Shown here piece by piece: positions 46,668 through 58,335 of a DNA stretch of 64,000 nt. Origin of the DNA: Mya arenaria (lineage: Eukaryota > Mollusca > Bivalvia > Myida > Myidae); NCBI RefSeq assembly GCF_026914265.1, contig NC_069123.1, forward strand, positions 54,347,473 through 54,411,472, written 5' to 3'. A model generated the notes under the pieces. It was not told where the DNA came from. It worked only from the letters and a program-made list of their open reading frames with translations, and did no database searches. Made by a program: the position numbers and the translations under genes. How positions within the stretch are numbered: position 1 is the stretch's first letter; the number at the start of each line of letters is the position of its first letter.

Positions 46668-49522
46668 CTGAAATTATAAAGTGCCATGGGTGTTTTCTAT
46701 TGAGCAAGGCAAAACTAACATGGATTTCAGAAGAACGACGTAGAAAATACGTGATATACGGTTATTTTTTTAGTAATACGGTATACTTTAGTGCACGTAA
46801 TATTGGATAAAATGGCTCGTCTGTCGACGCGTACCAAAATGTATGAAAATATTGCCAACACCAGACACTCGGAAATAATAGTATCTTACTTGGTTAAATC
46901 AGTATTTATTTCAGACGATAACACATTAAACTTGTGCGTTGAATCCGATAAATAACGAAACATATATAGTTGGTTTGAATTTGATGAAGAGCAATGCTTA
47001 ACAATAAAATATTTTATACAGAATCGATAATTAAAAGAAACACAGGCTGAATGTGTTCGCTTACTTTCCCAGAAAGCCAATAACTGTTTTACTCTGCATG
47101 TAGCGCTAGGGACGACGTCGATTGCCCGCCGGTCATAGTTGTCCTTCATTGTGGGATCTGCTCCGAACATCAACAACAGTAGGGCAATGTTGTAATCTTG
47201 TTGGCGTGCGGCGGTGTGGAGAGGGGTACTTAGTATCTTGATGGAGTTCACATTGCAGCCTATAAAAAGCGATATAGTTCACATTGCAGCCTATAAAAAG
47301 CGATATGAGTCGGATAAACATAGGGACATTTTACCACGGTAATTCATTTCTGTTCTGGGCTTTATGACGATACGTTTTTGCCCAAATCACAACATACAGG
47401 TGGCATTTCAGAACATGCATTCATATCCACTAGAAAAACACCACAACTGATACAATAATTCGTGCATACACTAGGCAAACACGAGACATCAACTGCAACC
47501 AGCATTCATTCGTAGTTCAACTAGGCACACATGAGGCATTCGTTACAGCAACCAGTACAAACATTCGTGCATCCACTAGGCAAACACGAGGCATTCATTA
47601 CCAAAACCAGTTAAATCAGTTGTGCATTCACTAGGCAAATAGGAGGCATTCATTACCACAACCAGTATAAGCATTCGTAAATCCACTAGGCTAACACGGC
47701 ACATTCACTTCAGCAACCAGTACAATCAATCGTGCATTCTCTAAGAAAATCGGTCTCCATTACAACAACCAGCTAGTACAGTAATTCCTACCTACCCTAG
47801 GCAAACAACAAAACCGATGCATCCATTCGAGTATCAACTAGGAAAACACGAGACGTACATAAGTATGACCAGTACACTCATTTGTATATCCACAACGCAG
47901 GCGGGACATTCACTTCAGCAACCAGTACACACAATTGTGTATCCAATAGGCAAACAAGAACAATATAAGGCTAATTGTCAATCAGTAAATGAACATTACT
48001 TGTATGTTCAACCTACATCGTGTATTTGAAGTTTTAACCTATAGACATTTAAAAGTTTAACATAAATTAATAGAACAGTATTCAATATAATTATTTGAAC
48101 CAAATATACCAGACATAATTCGTCGTCGATAATTCGTGTAAAGAAATACAGAAACCGTACCTGCTTTAAGCAAAACCTTCGCTGAGTTGATGCTGCCTTT
48201 GAACACAGCCGCGTGTAGAGGAGTTCCGAAATGACAGTCGGTGTGGTTGAGGTTCGCACCCGCATCCACCAGCAAACTGGCACACTCCCATTTGTCTACA
48301 AGAAAGGAAACGCAGGGTGAATGTGGATCCAATGCTGATGATGGCAGTTTTGACAAAGGTAAGAGATGCCTTCCAGATCATATATAAGGACAAAGCGGAA
48401 ACGTTTGAAATCCAGATTTAACCAAAAATCAGTATTCAAACGTGCTAAACGGACAGTTCACAATTTCAAATCTTAGAAAGTAATTGTCGGACTAAATAGC
48501 AACGGTCCACTTGCCTCGCAAGACTGCCTCATGAAGCGGTGATGACAGCAATAGTTGCGGGTTCACATCAGCTCCGTTGGTAAGTAACATTTGTACACAC
48601 TCGACGCTCCCGGACGAACATGCGTCACTAAGGGGCGTGGCTCCGTCGATGTTGCGTCCATTAACCTAGAACACAAATGTGACACATCATTTTTATTGAG
48701 GCTATCTCATGCGTTCCGTTTACTGGAAGGAGACTACAAAAATACATAACCTTGAAGAAAAATGCTCAACGTACATGACTGTTATAAATGGACCGAGGTC
48801 GTTTTCACATACGTTAAAAGATTATAGTTTGATTGCCTATCAATGCAAATATGCCTATCAATCTAAAACAATTGACGTTCAATATGGGATTCTTCTAATC
48901 CATGAAGGATTTGCCATACAAAAACTAAAAAAAATCCGTCCAGGTAAATAATTTGGACTAATATGCCTACATAGTAGATGCATTATGTATACCTGTGCTC
49001 CCGCATTTAAAAGCTGTTGAACGCACTCTATACTCCCCCGAAAACAGGCCTCGTGTAGGGGTTGGACCAGGTCGAAATTGGTCTCGTTCACTTGGTGACC
49101 CGCATGAATCAAATCATTAACGAGTGCAGCGTCCCCCTTTGCACATGCAGCGTGTAAAGGATAACGACCTGCAACAGAAGAATACTCTGAATAGACAGAC
49201 TGAAGAGACATAGCATATTGATTTTTCAAATAGTTTCGATTGCACAACATTCCGTTTTGCACAAATCTATTATACTATACCTGTTCATAACATGTATATG
49301 AAGTATGTTTGAGAGACCTTTCGACTATCCGATTTAACAACTTGTCCGCAATACGATCACATAAGACAAAATAAGTTTAAATGTTATTGCCGCACGTATT
49401 AGTAGTTGACAGGCTTAAGAACTATGTATTAATGTATCTACTTTTGTTAGGGGTGTAAACTAGTTCAGAGCGACCATACAGATGTCTTAATTGGTTAAAA
49501 GAATACCTTCACGGTCATCCAT
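46528..49522 (-). CDS. ASB13: Ankyrin repeat and SOCS box protein, ASB13-like, 270 residues, complete
   Basis: Substrate-receptor subunit of Elongin BC/Cullin-5 ubiquitin ligases by family. Exons: 49507-49522, 48993-49168, 48515-48665, 48161-48295, 47065-47259 and 46528-46667; phases 1, 0, 1, 1, 1 add to 813 bases. The protein starts MDDRE and then has six ankyrin-type repeats (residues 6-222), with ASB13-like phrases RNIDGATPLSDACSSGSVEC and HTDCHFGTPLHAA. The last exon is a SOCS box (about 226-265): the BC-box LKFLCRQIVRRHVG, then the conserved LPLSLIDYL. Human ASB13 is 278 residues. The intron between 48515 and 48295 has a GC-AG donor (GAG|GCAAGT). A 31-bp duplication covers the acceptor of exon 5. 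The short first exon was chosen because it gives a donor and phase match. Assignment to ASB13 rather than ASB5/9/11 is by eye. Confidence 0.93.
47245..47306 (-). repeat. 31-bp tandem duplication over the acceptor of ASB13-like exon 5
   Basis: Two identical 31-base units (47245-47275 and 47276-47306) each contain TTTTTATAG followed by GCTGC. The acceptor before 47259 keeps the reading frame; use of the outer one before 47290 would add 31 bases and shift it. Confidence 0.95.
47455..47965. repeat. Degenerate minisatellite in an ASB13-like intron, about 55-bp unit, nine to ten copies
   Basis: Units share CACTAGGCAAACACGAGG, ATTCA, CAACCAGTACA and ATTCGTGCAT with many substitutions. It is not a CRISPR-like array because repeats are not conserved and there are no distinct spacers. 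Confidence 0.85.
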
Positions 49523-51579
49523 ATCCCTTCTTCTGTGAAGAGTCTTTAACTTTCGCGGGAAAGTTCAAACCGCAGAAGATGGTGGATTTGACATAGTGCT
49601 AAACAAATCCGGCCGTGGTTGTGTGCATCCAGGTCTTTTTATTCTATGGATGTTCTGTGCATGCGGGAACAGGGGTTTGCAAAATTAATCGTGTTTGTTG
49701 TTGATCTTTTTCAATTCAGTACACACCCTTCTCATGAAAATTTGAGTGGTTTTGGCACAAGCATATCCAATTGACGTCTCGTATTTTAAAAGCTTATCTG
49801 TGTGCTCACATTAAATTATTAGAGTTCGAACAATGTTCATTCTCATGAATACGTGACGCTGAAATCCCTAGACAGGGTAACAATACATTATTGGGTGTGT
49901 CACGTTATAGGTTCAATTATCGGGATCACTCCCTCGCCGACATTTTGTTTGTATTATGGAGAAATGATGGTAGATTGACGATTGATTTGTAACTCAATTC
50001 AATTCAATTCAATTCTATCATGTAATACAAACGTGCGGTACGGATTCGTACCCGATATATGTAACATTCTTTGCCAACTCGGCCTCCATTCTCTTATTAA
50101 TAATGTTCTCATCAATCCTTCTTCGTTACCTACCAAGTTGTTGTGGAAAAGGATTCAATTGTTACTATAAATGGAATGGGGCTGAAACAAATTTCTAAAG
50201 ACGTCATTTCCGAAATGACATTTAGTTTGCATACAATTCGGCTACATTAACTGGCATAGTATAAAATAAAAACATATTTCTTCTAGATCGCAATTAATTT
50301 CACCTCGCGACATAACTTGTTGCCAACAGCAAAGCATAGAGTTTTTATATTCGGACTGTAACAATTTTTTCGGTAGTAAAACCATGTACCTGACATAGAT
50401 TAGGCCTGATTTGTATACCTTTGTCAAGTCGCTTAGTGCCGTTACAAGTCCCGCTTTAAGGGGAACGCATTTTACAGAACCCTAGTTTGATTGTTGCGTT
50501 GTGCTATTATCTGCAGTGTGTGTATTTTTTTAACTCGCTGTTGTGTGCACGTCTTCAGCCGATGGAACCTGGAAATAGTCAAACGATGGCAGCCTTTCAT
50601 TCTTTACAAAATTCTGGCACTGTGTGACATTCAGATTTCATTTATCGCGGCTCTAATGGTGTAATTTTTCCTCTTTGCATCGAATTTCAAATTTAGGTCA
50701 CGCTGGTGGACGTGGCAGGATCAGGTCATACTGCAACCCTGTAGACGCGGACAGACGATCACACATTGCGCGATAACAGCAAACAAGCATTACAAACGGT
50801 TTCGAGTCCATGCCAAACAACCTGTTTATATCCTAAAGCTCGTTAAAATAATGTGCAGGCTTGGTTCTATTGGCATAAAGGAAGCAACGCTGCTGGACTT
50901 TTACCTCAAACCCATAGGGGTCATATACTTGTCGAGGTTAACCTTAAACTAATGCTCCATGGTCTGACACCAAAGCATTCTCAAGTGATTGCACGGATTA
51001 TGCGTTCATAAGACTGTTGACCGTAAACTTGACCGACATACATATACCTAAACATATGGGTTTTCTAAGGGTAAAGGTCAATCTACCACTACAGTTTCAT
51101 GATCATAGGTTCAAGCATCACCAAGTTTTTGTGCAGACAAAGTTTTCACAAGTCTGTTGAACGCGACCTTAACCTACATCACCTAATGGCCTATCTTCCA
51201 AGATTCAATGGTATAAAACGTTGGCTTTTTACCTTCACCTTCGAACTACTAACCCCAGACTATTAATGTGTCCATAGGAGTCGTAAGGACACGGATGCCC
51301 CCATATGTCGCGTTTGTCACAAAAGCAAGGATCCTTCCCAATAAATGTGCAATATCACTTCAATAAAATTCCGCCAAAAGTTCTTGACCTTTGATGAAAT
51401 AGCTATGATCGCCAGAAGTCCAGGAATGCCATTTTTGGAGCAAAATCAGGTCAGTTTTCATGTCTAGATGTGTTTTTTTTGGCCAAAACAACAATTATGT
51501 CATTTACCGGTCAAGGGCGACGTACCTACTTACTTTCACATCTAAGGCGGTTTAAAAATTGAATACATCGTTTCACATG
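49523..51579. other. Upstream region of the ASB13-like gene and degenerate repeats
   Basis: No gene found. From about 50860 to 51370 there are decayed pieces of satellite-core elements (CCCATAGGGGTCATATACTTG, TTTCATGATCATAGGTTC, AACGCGACCTTAACC) related to family B. Confidence 0.5.
49995..50014. repeat. CAATT pentanucleotide microsatellite, four units
   Basis: Four perfect CAATT units within otherwise unstructured sequence. Confidence 0.9.
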
Positions 51580-51985
51580 TCTCCGTGGCCTAGTGGATAA
51601 GCGTCCGCCTACGGAGCGGGAGGTCGTGGGTTCGATCCCTGGCCGCGTCATACCAAAAGACGTTAAAAGTTGGTACAAGTAGCTCCCTTGCCTGGCGCTT
51701 GGCATTTAAAGGGTAGTGCTTGGAAAACTGGTGTACTCAGTACTGGTTTAACCCAGGAAAGTTGTACCCCGTGTATCGGTGCTTTACACCGAGCACGTAA
51801 AAGAACCAAGGGGTCTCTTCGAAAAAGAGCTAGGGTCTCGAACCCGGACTTCCTTGTATCCCACCACTGTCTCTTCAGCGTGCGGTCCCTTCAGCAAAAA
51901 CAAAGGACCCCGTTGGAAATAAGTGCTTGCACTTTCACGGGTTATCCTTGATCGCAAGGTCTAAAGAAAATACATACATACACAT
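51580..51985 (+). mobile_element. tRNA-derived SINE, full-length-looking copy
   Basis: The head (51580-51653) has an A-box TGGCCTAGTGGATAAGC and a B-box GGGTTCGATCCC and looks tRNA-like, but the acceptor stem does not close, so it is not a tRNA gene. A core follows (TACAAGTAGCTCC, TTGGCATTTAAAGGG, ATCGGTGCTTTACAC) that recurs at 9868-10145. The tail ends GATCGCAAGGTCTAAAG then a CATA-rich run. Confidence 0.8.
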
Positions 51986-51998
51986 GGAGACGAAGTCG

Positions 51999-52048
51999 AT
52001 GAACAGCCCGTTGTGACTAATCGACGAACAGCCCGTTGTGACTAATCA
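51999..52048. repeat. Tandem duplication of 25 bp
   Basis: GAACAGCCCGTTGTGACTAA occurs twice, 25 bases apart, just beyond the VDAC poly(A) signal. Confidence 0.9.
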
Positions 52049-52054
52049 ACAACA

Positions 52055-52060
52055 TTTATT
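52055..52060 (-). promoter_or_regulatory. Poly(A) signal AATAAA, probable end of VDAC mRNA
   Basis: A canonical hexamer on the minus strand, implying a 3' UTR of about 800 bases. Confidence 0.45.
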
Positions 52061-52857
52061 GTATACAGAATGCAACTTTATGAGAAGTCATTTTTTCGGC
52101 AGTTCTCTTATTGAAAAAACATCCAGCAAGACCAGTAAATTCACATCCAATAATTTATTCCAAAGAATACAGGAATTTACAAAGCAAGGTATTAAATCTA
52201 AAACTCCAAGACCGATGTTAGTGTCAAGGGGCAGAATAAAACACAGTAATGGCTTGTTAGTCTTCCATTTCTTGAAAGTTTAAAGCGGACAGTGGCACAC
52301 AGTATGAAGACTCCAATGCACGGTGAAAATGAAATTAATACAATGATACACAATAGACACCTATGATGTATATAATATATACAATAACAGTTACACGGTA
52401 TGAGTACTAAGGACTGTGCATACATGATAAAACATTGCATAAATGAAACATATAGCAAACAAGCTTATCAAATAATCTAGTGAAAAATACTTAACAACAC
52501 TGAAAAACACTGCGTAAACAATGAAGAGCACTTATGATTTGGTACATCGAGCTGAACAGTATTAAATTCCTAACAAACGTGTTAATCAATATTTGGACAA
52601 ACTAACTGTGGGACTATTTCCATAGATATTTTTTTTAATTTAATTCATTATTAATTTTTAATTTGCCTCAATACAACAAAAATTCACAAATTGCCTGAAA
52701 ATGTCTAACATCACATTCTTAAACCCAGTACTTGATTACAACACCTATTCCACATTTGCAACACCGTGCATTTCAATAACAACATGATGACACTTCCTAG
52801 TCCGTACGCACTATGCCACTGCCTGCAGCCTGGAAGTGGGCATTAAGATGGCAACAG

Positions 52858-55856
52858 TTAATTGTTGAACTCAAGTCCAACACCGATCTTGCGGCCTCCA
52901 GCGTTCAATCCATCCAGGAGTGTGGACAGGGTAAGCTTCACTCCTGTAAAACAAATAAACAATGGGTCCACAAGGGTAGGGTTCTATGGTACATTATTTT
53001 TCAATGGCTACTATAAACTTTCCTTATAAAATACTTCAAAGAAAAATGTGAATTGTGCTGATCTGACTGATGTTAAATGATCTCATAACAGTTGAACCAA
53101 TACCAAAGTGCCTAAAAAAGGCATGATATTATCTTATCATTGAAATTATTCATCAGTGATGTCACTTGTTCACATGATGGAGACAAGAGAAGTTCATACC
53201 AGGTCTGATGTTCTGTGAGTATCCAAGTCCCAGCTGTCCTTTGTTGTTGACTTTAGCCTGAAAAACACACAAGTCATACAGGTGATGACAAAAGGGTCAC
53301 CTACAATGTCGTTCTTATAAAAGGCTTTTAAGCATAAGTTTGAATGCAAGCTTGTTTTGCATTCAACATAATAGTATTTGCAACTCTAATTTCATGTCAC
53401 AAGCATTGGACGTGAGAGTAATATATCAACAAGAACTGAAAAATAGAGTAAAGACAATACTAGAAATACATAAATGATAATCCAGACAAAAGAGGGCAAT
53501 GCTCGACAGATATCATCTGTGGACAACTTACATTGATGGCAGAGTTCCTATCAAGAGCATACTTGGCAGCAAGGCCAAGAGAGGTGGCGTTTGTTCCCTG
53601 TGTCCAGGACATCTGGATGCCGAGGTCAAGGTCAGAATTCACCCTGTTGTGGATGGAGCTCTGGAACTCCTGAAGGTCATTTCTGCAATAAGATTTTACA
53701 CTTAGTTCTGTATTTATTCAATTTACAAAAGTTGAAGGATTAAATGATAAAGAAGTCATTATAGCAATTTCCATCAAAATATTACAAAGGTTCATTCACC
53801 CAAGATAGCATATATCAGTATTTTCATAAAATAGTCCATAAACATTTTTCTTGGATTAAAATGAATACAAGTAAAGCTGAAGTAAAACTTACACATTAGC
53901 ATTGATGGCTAGATCACCAGCGGTGTAGCCGAGGCCAAAGTTATTCTTTGTCAGCTTGCTCTTACTGGTGTCAAATGCCATCTGGTATCCTGCCAACCAG
54001 TTGTTGTACCTGAAAGAAAATACAGCAACATTAAAAAAATGAAAAAGATCAACTTATGTTAATTACTGAAAAGTTAAATAAGGAACATTGTTTAACATCT
54101 CTGTGTATTACATTACAAAACATTACATTATTACCTGCTTTTCCAATTAAATATAACTGTCAACAAGACTTTTGATGTGTTTAAATTGGCAGGCCAGTTT
54201 TTGTACGAAGACTAATTGACCACAGAAGAGGTTGATTAAAAGACTGTGACAAGGGAGTATTCATAAGATTGACAAGATCCTTTCCAATGTTCACTACTGA
54301 TGTTGTTTACATTGACAATATATTAGTGAAATATTCTAGGGAGCATTTGGATATAAATAAGTTACCCAAGAACGAGGGCTCCATTGATTGTTGGTCCAGC
54401 AAAGTTGAAGTCACAGTCTCCAGTAAAGTTCACATAGTCGTTCTTGTATCCAGTTTTCACCTGTCCACTCTTCTTTCTGCAATGTCAATTGATTTGCTAC
54501 ATTATTAGTATGTACGCACTAATTACTTAAGTATAAGATTGCAAACATTTTATACAATTGTTTTTTAATGAAATAAAAACAACAACAATACATTTAGTTT
54601 CAATAATTTGATGACTGAACAATCTTTGTAGCATCCAAATGAAAAGTCATTAATAGTTATTATCTAGCTGCATGATATGGAAGCAGACATACGAAGTTTG
54701 TGGCTCAAATGCTGTATCAAAGGTGAGTTTAAATCCCTTTGCTAGTTGATCTTCAATGGTAACTTCAGTGGACAGCTTATTTTCTGTGGTCCAGGTCTCC
54801 TTAAAAGTCAAACCTAAAAGCCAAGAAATGAATAACGTCTTATTTCCTGCTGGTCAACAGTTTTTATAGTAAAGACTTGAAATATATCAAATTTACATAT
54901 GTAACAAAATGTGTAATTTTTTTAATACAGAGTAAAACATTAATTTCATTGCTTGTTAGGAAAATTTTATTAGTTTAAGAAAATATTTTCTGCCCTGTCA
55001 ATTAAACTTGAACCCATTTCTAAATCTAACCAAATTTCACCACTCACTAAAGTTGGACTTTGAATGAACCAGTCGAAATTGTAACAGGTAATGCTTGGCA
55101 TCAAACATTTTTACTCTACCTCATAATGTCATGAATTTTAGCAAGCACAATTGTGACCACCGCGCTTGCAGAACATTACTTCAACACAGCAGTCACCTGT
55201 TTTGTTTTTTTTAATTTTGCAAGTCTCCAAGGTTAGTGTGAATTTTTTGTTAATTTCAGTTAGGCTTTATCCCCTGTACATAGTTCCCCTTGTTTATGAA
55301 GATATTTGTATGATTAGCAATATAAACTGTGTACATACCATACTCATTATATTTATATTCTGTATTAAGTTCTCCTGAGATTCTATCAGTTTCTTTGCTG
55401 TGGCTTCCCTTAGTTGTGAACTTGACACCACTGTCGGTTTTGGTTGTAACTTCTAGTTTGTGGAATCCAAAATCTGAAATAAGTTGCATTGAAGTTAAGC
55501 CATATTCATGATATTTATAAACAAAAAAATACATGAGATTGAATGGCAAAGATAAAGATTTCCTTCATTAAACATCTATTACTACATGACTGATACACTG
55601 AATGTGATTGTAGCAATGGTAAATTCCAGGAAAGGACTTAGGGGTTTATTTGGAATCGAGCAAAATTCTTTCTATTTCTAATCATTATAATTAGAACAAC
55701 GCACAAATGCAAGTAAAATGCTTATGGAGGCAGCCAATATCTTTATTTGCTAACAAAAATCTTTCTAATTAAACATGGGAGTTTGTACATACTAAATCCC
55801 TTGGAGAACAGGTCTCTTGCTGATTTTCCAAGGTCAGCATATGTTGGAGGTGCCAT
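52858..55856 (-). CDS. VDAC: Voltage-dependent anion channel (mitochondrial porin), about 280 residues; one base short in exon 3
   Basis: Beta-barrel of the mitochondrial outer membrane passing ATP, ADP and other small ions. Eight coding exons: 55793-55856, 55339-55473, 54693-54812, 54366-54476, 53893-54009, 53532-53682, 53200-53257 and 52858-52943. It starts [20 protein letters not shown], the N-terminal helix, and contains [74 protein letters not shown] and the C-terminal VGLEFNN. All borders fit GT-AG and all outer phases agree, but the exon lengths total 842. In exon 3 the frame before (TFKETWTTE) and after ([12 protein letters not shown]) differ by one; an AAAA run reads AAA at about 54779-54782. 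Either a homopolymer error in the assembly or a real allele. An acceptor precedes 55864, so the 5' UTR is spliced. Confidence 0.96.
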
Positions 55857-56152
55857 TGTGTACCTAACATCAATCAGATAAAATTATTAAAACAAGATTG
55901 GTCAAAATTTAAAAATAAGAAATATTACAATTGGCCAAATAGGTCAAAAGCAAGTGTCTTAGTTTCATTGTTAGAATGATTTATAACAACTTATTAAATC
56001 TGTTACATTTCAGGAGATTTGACATTTTTTAAAGTGTTTTCATTGTTTTGCGCTTAAGTTACACATTCAATGTAATTTAATAGGCACATTTTTGTGCACA
56101 TTCATGCACATGTTGTTAAAGCCTCAGATTGTTTGCTTTGTAAAAGATATTA

Positions 56153-56470
56153 GGCCTAAAAAAAAAAATTGTTTGGTTAGGGTTACATCCTTAAAAAAAA
56201 TAGGTAGGGTAGGTAGGCTTTTTATTTATTTTTTTTATTAGGTTTTATATAAGAATATAATTTTCATCATTGGAGAATGGTGTTAAAGCTATCTTCTGTA
56301 CAAGCATTTAAGGTTTAATCTTAATATAAAAAAAACAATTAAAATTTTTTTTTTTTTTTTTTTAGTTTTTCAATTATTTTTTTCAAACTGACTATAAAAA
56401 CAGTAGGGTCGGCGCCTATTCCGTAGGTAGGGTCGGGTAACCCGAACCAAATGTATTTTTTTTTTAGGCC
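56153..56470 (-). mobile_element. MITE, PIF/Harbinger-like, copy 2
   Basis: Ends GGCCTAAAAAAA and TTTTTTTTTAGGCC are inverted. It matches 31601-31903 in reverse orientation (GGTAGGGTCGGGTAACCCG; TTAGGGTTACATCC). The flanks are TTA and CTA, an imperfect target duplication. It lies about 290 bases upstream of the VDAC coding start. Confidence 0.75.
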
Positions 56471-56715
56471 CTATCATAATTCAATTATATACAGTACAGT
56501 GCTCCAGCTGGCCAGTTTTTTAAGGCCAATCCACTCCTGTCCCTTTTCTTATTGCCATGCCCACTTTAAACTGGGTAGAGCCTTTTCCCAATTGTTCTAT
56601 TATCGCCTTCTATCCCCTTTTTATTATTGGTATCTTCACTTTAGACCAAGGGACCTTTAAACTGCTGTCATGATTTAGACATATTGCACAATAATGATAG
56701 TATTGTTTCCCCTAC

Positions 56716-58002
56716 CATACATGCCATATCCCCCGGAGGGGGATAAAATCCCCCGGAATTTCGACCCATCCCCCGGTCTCCCGGAGGGGGATGAAAATCC
56801 CCCGGAATTAAAGTGTTTAAAATTACGCAAATTTATCACAGGGTTTAATTATATATGCCTGTTTACAGTTATAATGCCCTTCCTGTCTTGAAGCTTAATT
56901 GGATTATCAACTGATGGTGTGTTTTAACAACACCTATTGGGTGACACTTAATAAATCAGCAGGACACATTTCATGTATTGTTTTGATTGAAACTGACAGA
57001 ATTTGCGTAAGAAATGTCAATTAGACTGGTCAGATAAAAGGACGATTTTCATTGGTTAAAACTATAATTTTTATCCAATCAGAGAGGATGTAACAAATTA
57101 AAGCGTTCTTCATAACATGTGTCATTGTCATCAAAAGGATTGATAATTAAAATGTGACAGTAAATTATTCATTAAAGAAAAGGATTATTATAACTAATAG
57201 ACAATGCTGTTCTTTGTTATGCCTCACTAATATGTTTACATACATGACATTGACATATGTTTACATACATGACATTGACCTTCATCGCAAATATCGGAAA
57301 ATAACAGAACTTCCAGAAGAGAAACTGAAAGTAGACAATTCGGATGAAATGACTTTTATTTATTTATTATGGTGGTGAAGTTTTTATTTTTTGACCAATG
57401 CCAAAAGAAGATATGTTTATGAACTTAAACAATAAATTATGCATTTGCTTTTTATCAGAAGCAAACAAATCTGACTATTTGGGAACTGAAATGAAAAATA
57501 TTGATAATTCATTCCATTCTCTCTAATAGTCTGAAAGTCATCATTTATGATCATAGGCAGCAGATTTTGTATCCAATTTTAGAGGAAGGTAAGCCCATTA
57601 AATTGTCTCTGAAACATATTTTTCTGTGAAGTATTCTATTTTGCAAGTGAGTGATTTTATTATGCAATATGGTTGTGTCTCATAAAAATATAGATGAAGT
57701 GCTGGAAAAAGGGGTAAACAAGGTGAATTGGCATGTGTGTCATGCCCGTAATGCTACATGGCAATGATGAAAATCCCCTGGTATGTGACCAAAATCCCCT
57801 TAAATTCTGGACATAATCCCCTCAGGAGCCTTTCAAAATTATGGCAATTTGTTTTTTTTCGTACTTGCGTCTTAAAATACTTTGAAATTTTGCTGAATTA
57901 GATCTGCTAAAAAATCCCCCTGAATACTACCAAAATCCCCCTGAATTTTCAGACTTTTGAACAAATCCCCCTGAATGGTCTCCAGAAAATATGGCATGTA
58001 TG
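56716..58002. mobile_element. 1.3-kb element with 14-bp inverted ends and a CCCCCGGAAT motif array
   Basis: CATACATGCCATAT at 56716 is matched by ATATGGCATGTATG ending at 58002, flanked on both sides by CCCTAC as a possible target duplication. Near both ends the motif AAATCCCC(C)(G/T)GAAT recurs in the same orientation, two or three times on the left and about six on the right. No coding capacity was found. Confidence 0.65.
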
Positions 58003-58148
58003 CCCTACCCTAGTTTATTCAACACGGCATCAATACCATTCTACCCCTTTCTGCCCAAAAAAGTGCCATGCTGCCCTTTCTTCTTCCCATGTGCCTTGTC
58101 ATTGTTATATGACAACTTATTGGGTTTAAATGTAATGAGCAGACAAAC

Positions 58149-58335
58149 AGATTGGTAATTGGACATGTTTTTCAAAAAACTCCTAAAATATCACATTTTA
58201 AATCATAGTTTTACTAGATCAGACAATAATTGTCAGATTGGTAATTGGACAAGTTTTACAAACAACTCCTAAAATATCACATTTTTAATCATAGTTTTAC
58301 TAGATCAGACAATGATTGTCAGATCGGTAATTGGA
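58149..58335 (+). repeat. Tandem repeat of 86 bp, 2.2 copies
   Basis: AGATTGGTAATTGGACA starts at 58149, 58235 and (AGATCGG) 58321; units are nearly identical. Confidence 0.95.

Noticed and set aside
47455-47965. CRISPR-like look of regularly spaced repeats
   Set aside because: The repeats are degenerate, abut without unique spacers, lie in an animal intron, and no cas gene is present; it is a minisatellite.
51580-51653. Functional tRNA gene
   Set aside because: A- and B-boxes are present but the acceptor stem does not pair and the sequence runs on into a SINE body.
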